Assembly: GCA_002168195.1 (NCBI GenBank)
Contig: NHBP01000015.1
Location: 7,035-20,231, forward strand
Direction of reading: 5' to 3'
Source: Planctomycetaceae bacterium TMED10
Lineage (GTDB): Bacteria; Planctomycetota; Planctomycetia; Pirellulales; UBA7805
Length of the DNA stretch: 13,197 nucleotides
How positions within the stretch are numbered: position 1 is the stretch's first letter; every line of letters begins with the position of its first letter. The position numbers and the translations under genes were made by a program. Below are positions 8,550 to 13,197 of this stretch, in pieces. The notes beneath the pieces were generated by a model that did not search any database, was not told the origin of the DNA, and worked only from the letters and a program-made list of their open reading frames with translations.

Positions 8550-8748
8550 GTTCGGGATTCCAGAGTGCCGTGTTATCAAACGCTACAATCAGGACGCTAC
8601 GTATGGCCTGGGCGGGAGAAGGCCGTAGAATGACGGGTCCGTTTGCAACAACCACTATTCTAGGGAAAATAGACCTTGCTGAACAGTGCGAGGCACTCCT
8701 CAAGGGAATGATTTTCCAAGCGAATTTATTTCGATAAAAAGGACCAAG
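8550..8748. promoter_or_regulatory. Divergent intergenic region between the oxidoreductase operon and the hydroxyacid dehydrogenase gene
   Basis: About 200 bp that must contain promoters for both directions. I found no convincing -35/-10 pair for either. It contains an imperfect inverted repeat: CTAC 8597-8600 plus GGCC 8605-8608 pairs with GGCC 8621-8624 plus GTAG 8625-8628, with a 4-nt bulge and 12-nt loop. A self-complementary TTGCAA is at 8643-8648. Confidence 0.35.
8739..8743 (+). promoter_or_regulatory. Shine-Dalgarno site that sets the hydroxyacid dehydrogenase start
   Basis: AAGGA ends 5 nt before the ATG at 8749. The longer reading frame would begin at a GTG at 8686 and add 21 residues that do not look like part of the dehydrogenase fold, so the ATG at 8749 is preferred. 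Confidence 0.65.
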
Positions 8749-9705
8749 ATGAAGTTATTGTTGGGCTATCCGGTGGAGGAAAACCACGTCGCTCAGATCA
8801 GGGCATCTGTTCCCGCTTATGAAGTGGTGGTTGCCGAACAAACTCAATTGGCTGAATTGTTACCGTCGGCTGATTTGTTTTGCGGTCACGTTAAGGTGCC
8901 AGTCGATTGGGGAAAAATTGTCGATGCGAAACGGTTGAAATGGATTCAGTCCTCCGCAGCTGGACTCGATCACTGCCTGCATCCTCGAGTGGTTGAGAGT
9001 GACATCATTGTGACAAGCGCATCAGGTGTGTTGGCGGATCAGGTCGCAGAGCACGCGTTGAGTTTAATTTCAGCGGTTTTGCGATCACTTCCCACGTTTA
9101 TGGTTGCCCAGGCGCATCGTGAATTTAAACGGAGACCCACTCGTGACCTTCATGGCTCCACTGTCGGCATCGTTGGTTTCGGGGGTGTCGGTCGACGGAT
9201 CGCAGAATTGCTTGCCCCCTATCGGGTAACGATCCTGGCAACGGATTATTTTCCCGTCGATGCCCCAAATCACGTGAAGCATGTATGGTCCAGGGAAGAG
9301 TTACCTAGGCTACTATCTCAAAGTGATATTGTCGTTCTAGCGGTGCCGCTGACAGATGAAACGCGCGGACTCATGAACACTGCTCGATTTGATTGTATGA
9401 AACCCCAAAGTGTGCTTGTCAATATTTGCCGCGGTCCGGTCGTGGTGGAGAAAGATTTGATCGCTGCATTGCGGACCGGGAAGATTTCATCAGGCGCGAT
9501 CGATGTCACAAGCGAGGAGCCGCTACCGGCGGATAACCCGCTTTGGACTGCACCTAATTTGTTGATCACACCCCATGTTGCGGGTCAGGCTCGCACCCGG
9601 ATTGACCGGATGACCGAATTCCTAGTTGATAACTTAGTCCGCTACCAAAGTGGGCAACCCTTGCAGAACATGGTGGACAAGCAACTCGGATTCCCTGTGC
9701 CTTAG
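8749..9705 (+). CDS. D-2-hydroxyacid dehydrogenase (NAD-dependent, phosphoglycerate/glyoxylate reductase-like)
   Basis: A 318-aa cytoplasmic enzyme of the D-isomer specific 2-hydroxyacid dehydrogenase family, which interconverts 2-hydroxy acids and 2-oxo acids with NAD(P). The length is normal for the family. The cofactor fold has GFGGVG at 143-148 (GxGxxG), and Asp166 (ATDYFP) at the end of the next strand favours NAD over NADP. The catalytic triad is visible: Arg228 in NICRGPVV, Glu257 in SEEPLP and His276 in ITPHVAG, with normal spacing. The N-terminal substrate domain includes the family-like segment KWIQSSAAGLDH. No signal peptide. It is transcribed away from the DoxX-Gfo operon and shares a control region of about 200 bp with it; the kinase gene follows after 183 nt. 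The substrate (hydroxypyruvate, glyoxylate, phosphoglycerate or other) cannot be decided from sequence; the lack of an ACT-type C-terminal domain argues against a long-form SerA. Confidence 0.9.
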   Translation: MKLLLGYPVEENHVAQIRASVPAYEVVVAEQTQLAELLPSADLFCGHVKVPVDWGKIVDAKRLKWIQSSAAGLDHCLHPRVVESDIIVTSASGVLADQVAEHALSLISAVLRSLPTFMVAQAHREFKRRPTRDLHGSTVGIVGFGGVGRRIAELLAPYRVTILATDYFPVDAPNHVKHVWSREELPRLLSQSDIVVLAVPLTDETRGLMNTARFDCMKPQSVLVNICRGPVVVEKDLIAALRTGKISSGAIDVTSEEPLPADNPLWTAPNLLITPHVAGQARTRIDRMTEFLVDNLVRYQSGQPLQNMVDKQLGFPVP

Positions 9706-9707
9706 GA

Positions 9708-9728
9708 TTCGGTTTCCATATTACCGAA
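9708..9728 (+). terminator. Weak hairpin after the hydroxyacid dehydrogenase
   Basis: TTCGGT (9708-9713) and ACCGAA (9723-9728) form a 6-bp stem with a 9-nt loop starting 3 nt after the stop codon. No U-tract follows, so this is at most a weak or factor-dependent terminator or an mRNA 3'-end stabiliser. Confidence 0.25.
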
Positions 9729-9888
9729 GCGATAGGTTTAAGATTGGAACGAACCAGGTATAAGCGAACGTTGATCGGACCGAGTGAATAATTTTCCCTC
9801 CGACTTCGTCTTGTGATCTTGCTTAGAAGTCAGTTTCGTTTTAAATGGTCGATAGGCAAGGTGATCGCGATTTTTTTTGGGGTTCTTG

Positions 9889-10992
9889 ATGTCAACAACG
9901 CGGATATTTAAAGAATCACCGACCCTCACACTTGCCGGCAGCATTTCGGAGCGTTGCCCCGAACACCTCGTAACTGAATATGACGGGCTACTAGCCAATC
10001 AGCGTTTCAGTTGGACCGAGTACCATCGACTGTTGCGTCAGTTGGGTGAAGGTGGACAGGGCGTGGTGTATCTCACAGAACGCCGAGGCGCTGACCATTT
10101 TACATTACCGGTGGCTCTGAAAATATTTTCTCCCCGTTCCTTTGACACCGAATCGTCCTATGACGAGGCAATGGGCCGCATGGCGCGTGTGGCGGGCATG
10201 GTAGCGCAAATACAGCAGGATAATCTGCTCGATGTCCATAACTTTGTCGACCATCGTCGCATCAGGATGATGGAAATGGAATGGATCGATGGCTATGACA
10301 TGGGGCGATTATTGACGAATGAAATGCTGAATCGCTCCCAGGAACGCGTTAGCCGTCGGCGATGGGATTACATGAACAATGTCATTGTTACGGCCGGACC
10401 GATTCAGCCACGACTCAAGCCTGGCGTCGCGGTGGCAGTGCTTCGTGATGTACTTGGTGCCCTGGCGGCCTTACATCGCGAAGATATTATTCACCGTGAC
10501 GTGAAACCATCAAATATTATGCTCAAGCGTACCGGAAACGCTAAATTGATCGACATCGGCTCAGCGGCCGCCTTATCCGACCCACCGGCCCAACAAATGT
10601 GTACGCCCGCCTATGCCGCACCGGAAGTTCTCGAGGCAGGCGAATTCTCACCGCGGTCTGATCTGGCGAGTCTCGGGTATGTATTGATTGAAATGCTCTC
10701 CGGGCGACCGCCATTCCATGAAATAAACGAGTATGGACCGCTCGTCGAAGCGAAAAGAACGCTGCCTCATCGCCTGCATGAAATCCTTCCCGAAGAGGTC
10801 GTCGTCAACGATTTATTGATGAATTTCTGCATGGGCCTTATCTCTCCGGACCCTGCCCGTCGATTTCCAAACGCGGAGGCCGCAGACTTGCGCGAGGAGG
10901 GAGCTGCTCACTTTCTTAGGCAGCTAACGATCAATAACCTGGGGAGCGAATACGGTAACGAAATTCGTCTTTGGCTCGAAGAAATTGACTGA
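9889..10992 (+). CDS. Soluble Hanks-type serine/threonine protein kinase
   Basis: A 367-aa cytoplasmic protein kinase with no transmembrane segment, unlike many bacterial kinases that carry a sensor domain across the membrane. Motifs (residues from the ATG): glycine-rich loop LGEGGQGVVY at 52-61; VALK with the ATP-binding Lys78; catalytic loop HRDVKPSN with Asp204; metal-binding DIG in place of DFG, Asp222; activation segment ending in AAPE; then SDLASLGYVLIEMLSGRPPF, matching the D-x-x-SLG motif of subdomain IX. No clear alpha-C glutamate can be placed by eye between Lys78 and the hinge. A stretch of about 30 residues (RSQERVSRRRWDYMNN) after the hinge is longer than usual. A TTG start four codons upstream (9877) is possible; the ATG follows GGGG at 9879-9882 and a T8 run at 9871-9878. 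The LRR gene converges 33 nt downstream. Phosphorylation targets unknown. Confidence 0.87.
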   Translation: MSTTRIFKESPTLTLAGSISERCPEHLVTEYDGLLANQRFSWTEYHRLLRQLGEGGQGVVYLTERRGADHFTLPVALKIFSPRSFDTESSYDEAMGRMARVAGMVAQIQQDNLLDVHNFVDHRRIRMMEMEWIDGYDMGRLLTNEMLNRSQERVSRRRWDYMNNVIVTAGPIQPRLKPGVAVAVLRDVLGALAALHREDIIHRDVKPSNIMLKRTGNAKLIDIGSAAALSDPPAQQMCTPAYAAPEVLEAGEFSPRSDLASLGYVLIEMLSGRPPFHEINEYGPLVEAKRTLPHRLHEILPEEVVVNDLLMNFCMGLISPDPARRFPNAEAADLREEGAAHFLRQLTINNLGSEYGNEIRLWLEEID

Positions 10993-11025
10993 GGGTTTAA
11001 GCTAATGTGCCGTTACGCTGTTGTG

Positions 11026-12267
11026 CTATTGTTTGATCTTTAATTTTGGCAGCTTCTCTGTCAGATCGCCCACGCCTTGCGGAGTGACCTGCGTAAAAGA
11101 CACGTCCAATTCCTCAAGGTCCTCCAGATCTGCTAGGGCCTTGAGCGTGTCATCGGTAATGTCCGTTTCACTCAGGTTCAATACCCGGAGATTTTCAAGT
11201 TTTGCTAACGATGAAGCACTCGCATCGGTGATGGCTGTGTTTTGTAAATTGAGCCAGGTTAAACCGGGTAAGTTTTCAAGTTCTGTGGCACCATTATCGC
11301 TGATTTCAGTATTCCATAGATTCAGGCGTTTTAGTTTTTTCAGTCGCGAAAGGTTTTTTAGACCAGCATCGTTGGTTTGGGTTTCGCTGAGGTCTAGGTT
11401 TTCCATCGTGTTGGCTGATTGCGAAAGATAATTCAAGGATTTCCCGGTAATGGCGGTATCTCGAAGGGAAAGACGCTTCAGGCGGATCATCGGATCAAGG
11501 GCAGCCAAAGCGTCGTCGCTGATGTAGGTGCGAAACAGGTATAATTCGTCAAGCTTGGTATGTTTGGCCAGGTGAACGGCGCCTTCATCGGTGATACTGC
11601 AGTCTTCGAGCCATAGTCCACGAAGTTTTGGAAACTCCGCTAAAATCTCTACCCCCGTATCATCGACTGCCGGACAGCGGAGTTTCAGTCGCTGGAGGTT
11701 TGGTAGCTTGGCCAGAGGTCTGAGACCTTCGCTGGTGACCATTGTGCAACCCCGAAGATCTAATACTTTCAGTTTTTTCAGTGCAGCCAGGTACTCGAGT
11801 CCGGTATCCGAAAAGTTGTTATACAAGAGTATGAGTTGCTCAATATCTTTTATCTTACTGATCGTCTCCAGCGCAGAATCGTCAAGATAAGTACTGCGTC
11901 TGATGTTGAGGACACGAAGACGCGGTAGTTTCGTCAGTGATTCGATCCCCTCTCCAGTTATTTCCGTGTTTTCTAGTACGAGTGTTTGCAGCTTTGAATT
12001 TTCCGCAAGCAAGGGCAACGCGGCATCCGTGATTCCCGCGCCCCAGAGAGTGAGTCGATTGAGTTCAGGAAAAGACGCCAGCGCGCGGAGTTGATCCATC
12101 CCAACCTCGGCCTCTGCGAGGTTGATTTCAACAACCTCGCCAGCCTCATTTTTTTTTATCTTCGCGCCCCGCGATTCAAGCTCTTTAAGCTCATCTGTCG
12201 ACCAGGCAGTGTTGGGCGACAGGCTCGTGGCAAGGAGAATGGTTGTGGCAATCGACCAATGACTCAT
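11026..12267 (-). CDS. Exported leucine-rich-repeat protein (14 repeats)
   Basis: A 413-aa LRR protein. The frame stays open up to 12483, but the ATG at 12267 has GAGGAAG 6 nt upstream and opens directly with a Sec-type signal peptide (basic-poor start, hydrophobic IATTILLATSL, likely cleavage after AWS), so the longer N-terminus is rejected. After a short charged region (TDELKELESRGAKIKK) come about 14 tandem repeats of 24-25 residues of the form LxxLxLxxTxITDxGLxxLxxL, running to the C-terminus, which ends KLPKLKIKQ without an anchor or catalytic domain. The repeats resemble the cysteine-free, F-box-type or planctomycete 'ITD' LRR class and should form a curved solenoid for protein or polysaccharide binding. 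It converges with the kinase gene and diverges from the third Gfo gene. The ligand is unknown. Confidence 0.85.
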   Translation of the reverse strand: MSHWSIATTILLATSLSPNTAWSTDELKELESRGAKIKKNEAGEVVEINLAEAEVGMDQLRALASFPELNRLTLWGAGITDAALPLLAENSKLQTLVLENTEITGEGIESLTKLPRLRVLNIRRSTYLDDSALETISKIKDIEQLILLYNNFSDTGLEYLAALKKLKVLDLRGCTMVTSEGLRPLAKLPNLQRLKLRCPAVDDTGVEILAEFPKLRGLWLEDCSITDEGAVHLAKHTKLDELYLFRTYISDDALAALDPMIRLKRLSLRDTAITGKSLNYLSQSANTMENLDLSETQTNDAGLKNLSRLKKLKRLNLWNTEISDNGATELENLPGLTWLNLQNTAITDASASSLAKLENLRVLNLSETDITDDTLKALADLEDLEELDVSFTQVTPQGVGDLTEKLPKLKIKQ

Positions 12268-12273
12268 GGTTTG

Positions 12274-12280
12274 CTTCCTC
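12274..12280 (-). promoter_or_regulatory. Shine-Dalgarno site that sets the LRR protein start
   Basis: GAGGAAG on the minus strand, 6 nt before the ATG at 12267. A small hairpin (TGGGG/CCCCA on the minus strand, 12286-12300, 5-nt loop) ends 5 nt upstream of it in the mRNA leader. Confidence 0.65.
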
Positions 12281-12369
12281 AGGAGTGGGGTGTCTCCCCA
12301 TTTTAGGGCAGCAGGGGGCGGAGGGAAAACCGCCCGATCGGGTAAAAATATCACGCGAACTGCTATCAA

Positions 12370-12398
12370 TTGCGATCGTGGCAAAGGCAGGGTAAAGT
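12370..12398 (+). promoter_or_regulatory. Candidate sigma-70 type promoter for the third Gfo gene
   Basis: TTGCGA (12370-12375) and TAAAGT (12393-12398) are separated by exactly 17 bp, each matching 4 of 6 consensus positions. Transcription would begin near 12405, giving a leader of about 60 nt that contains the inverted repeat at 12412-12432. Confidence 0.3.
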
Positions 12399-12411
12399 GT
12401 GGGGTATGGCA

Positions 12412-12432
12412 GACGGCAACTGGAGTGCCGTC
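12412..12432 (+). repeat. 7-bp perfect inverted repeat (operator or leader hairpin)
   Basis: GACGGCA (12412-12418) and TGCCGTC (12426-12432) are perfectly complementary with a 7-nt spacer. It ends 34 nt before the ATG of the third Gfo gene. The A5 run after it (no T-run) rules out an intrinsic terminator for the plus strand, so a protein-binding site or a leader stem-loop is more likely. Confidence 0.4.
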
Positions 12433-12466
12433 AAAAATATCCCACCTTTGATCCAGCGAGGCCCCG

Positions 12467-13197
12467 ATGGCTAAAAAGCTCACACGACGATCCTTCGTAC
12501 AAAATACAACTGCCGTGGCAGCCGGTTACTGGGTGGCCGGTGGTGTGCAGTCCGCAGAAAGTAAATCGGCCAATGAGAAGGTGCAGTTTGCCTGCATCGG
12601 TATTGGTGGCAAAGGTTCAAGCGATTCGGCTGACGCCGGCAAGAGTGGAGACGTGGTCAGCATCTGTGACACCGACGCGAAACGACTCAAAGGAGCTTCA
12701 AATCAATTTAAGGGCGCAAATACTTTTGCCGATTTCCGCGAGATGCTCGATTCGATGGGCGATAAGATCGATGCGGTTACCGTCAGCACACCGGATCACA
12801 CGCATGCGGTGGCGGCTGCGAAGGCGATGTCGATGGGCAAGCATTGTTTTTGCCAAAAGCCGCTTACGCATACGATCTATGAGGCTCGCTATCTTGGGGA
12901 ACTTGCCAAGCAGATGGGCGTGGCGACCGAGATGGGCAATCAGGGTACATCCAATAACGGACTGCGAGAAGCTGCGGCGATCACTCAAAGTGGCGGTATT
13001 GGCGATGTAAAATCGGTCCATGTCTGGACAAATCGTCCAGTCTGGCCACAAGGCGGTTCGCGACCGGAGTCCAAGCCTGTTCCCGAGAGTCTATCCTGGG
13101 ACGAGTGGTTAGGGCCGGCACCAGAGCGGCCCTACGGTAACGGTTATCACCCCTTTGCATGGCGCGGCTGGTGGGATTTTGGCACCGGGGCGCTTGG
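12467..13197 (+). CDS. Tat-exported Gfo/Idh/MocA family oxidoreductase, 3' end outside the window
   Basis: A partial gene: 243 complete codons are visible with no stop before the right edge. The ATG at 12467 has GAGG 5 nt upstream. The N-terminus is a Tat signal, [12 protein letters not shown] (RR at 7-8) with a short Ala/Gly/Val stretch to about residue 30. The Rossmann fold follows: [10 protein letters not shown] (GIGGKG at 45-50), VVSICDTD with an Asp at the end of beta-2 favouring NAD, and [13 protein letters not shown]. The usual EKP motif reads QKP (130-132, within CFCQKPLTH), keeping the Lys but losing the Glu, as is common in planctomycete members of this family. The next part ([40 protein letters not shown]) matches the start of the substrate domain in that subgroup. 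It is not closely similar to the two operon paralogues, has no long helical insert so far, and is divergent from the LRR gene. Substrate unknown. Confidence 0.9.
   Translation, partial: MAKKLTRRSFVQNTTAVAAGYWVAGGVQSAESKSANEKVQFACIGIGGKGSSDSADAGKSGDVVSICDTDAKRLKGASNQFKGANTFADFREMLDSMGDKIDAVTVSTPDHTHAVAAAKAMSMGKHCFCQKPLTHTIYEARYLGELAKQMGVATEMGNQGTSNNGLREAAAITQSGGIGDVKSVHVWTNRPVWPQGGSRPESKPVPESLSWDEWLGPAPERPYGNGYHPFAWRGWWDFGTGAL

Noticed and set aside
9850..9878. CGAT/ATCG followed by T8 as an intrinsic terminator before the kinase
   Set aside because: The stem is only about 4 bp and the T-run lies 10 nt before the kinase start codon, so it is more likely just leader sequence.
11021..11431. Plus-strand Ser/Phe/Arg-rich frame opposite the LRR gene
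   Set aside because: Antisense image of leucine-rich repeats; the repetition comes from the LRR codons on the other strand.
12286..12304. TGGGG/CCCCA hairpin followed by TTTT as a plus-strand terminator
   Set aside because: It lies between two divergent genes, so no plus-strand transcript is expected there to be ended; kept only as a possible LRR leader hairpin.
12268..12483. N-terminal extension of the LRR protein up to 12483
   Set aside because: The added 72 residues would put the signal peptide in the middle of the protein and would run across the promoter and start of the divergent Gfo gene; a good Shine-Dalgarno site supports 12267.
12399..13010. Plus-strand frame of 203 codons at the right end
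   Set aside because: It overlaps the Tat-Gfo gene in another frame and is Arg/Ser-rich with no recognisable domain; the frame starting at 12467 carries the Tat, Rossmann and QKP motifs instead.

Overview
The window looks like a chromosomal segment from a planctomycete, probably Pirellulales-like. The reasons are a large secreted protein with the PVC-type (Planctomycetes/Verrucomicrobia) dehydrogenase-like propeller and heme-binding module, three Gfo/Idh/MocA oxidoreductases of which two carry twin-arginine (Tat) signals, a DoxX-family membrane protein with a large insert, an exported leucine-rich-repeat protein and a Hanks-type kinase. GC content is moderate and even. I see no tRNA, rRNA, CRISPR array, insertion sequence or phage gene. 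Assignments rest on motifs read by eye; no database search was run.

Layout. (1) 199-3801 (+): a 1200-aa exported protein that joins a propeller, helical repeats, a CxxCH cytochrome domain and a C-terminal transglutaminase-like domain. (2) 8549-3823 (-): a compact three-gene operon, DoxX-like membrane protein, then Tat-exported Gfo/Idh/MocA (GfoA), then a tandem paralogue without a Tat signal (GfoB). The last two overlap by 4 nt (ATGA). This operon converges on gene 1 with a 21-nt gap. (3) 8749-9705 (+): a D-2-hydroxyacid dehydrogenase, divergent from the operon. (4) 9889-10992 (+): a soluble Ser/Thr protein kinase. (5) 12267-11026 (-): an exported 14-repeat LRR protein, convergent with the kinase. 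(6) 12467 to the right edge (+): a third, Tat-exported Gfo/Idh/MocA protein cut off by the window end, divergent from the LRR gene.

How the genes may work together (inference). The operon looks like one functional unit at the membrane: a DoxX-type four-helix protein with a roughly 190-residue soluble insert, plus two paralogous oxidoreductases that each carry a helical insert between the nucleotide-binding and substrate domains. Only one paralogue has an export signal. The other keeps sequence homologous to the tail of that signal but has lost its hydrophobic core, which suggests either two compartments or co-export as a hetero-oligomer. Gene 1, with its heme domain, could be an extracytoplasmic electron-transfer partner, but it is on the opposite strand and not co-transcribed. 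The cytoplasmic 2-hydroxyacid dehydrogenase shares a roughly 200-bp divergent control region with the operon. Substrates cannot be read from the sequence.

No stretch longer than 300 bases lacks a gene. The gaps (1-198, 8550-8748, 9706-9888, 12268-12466) hold only Shine-Dalgarno sites, a few inverted repeats and weak promoter-like matches.
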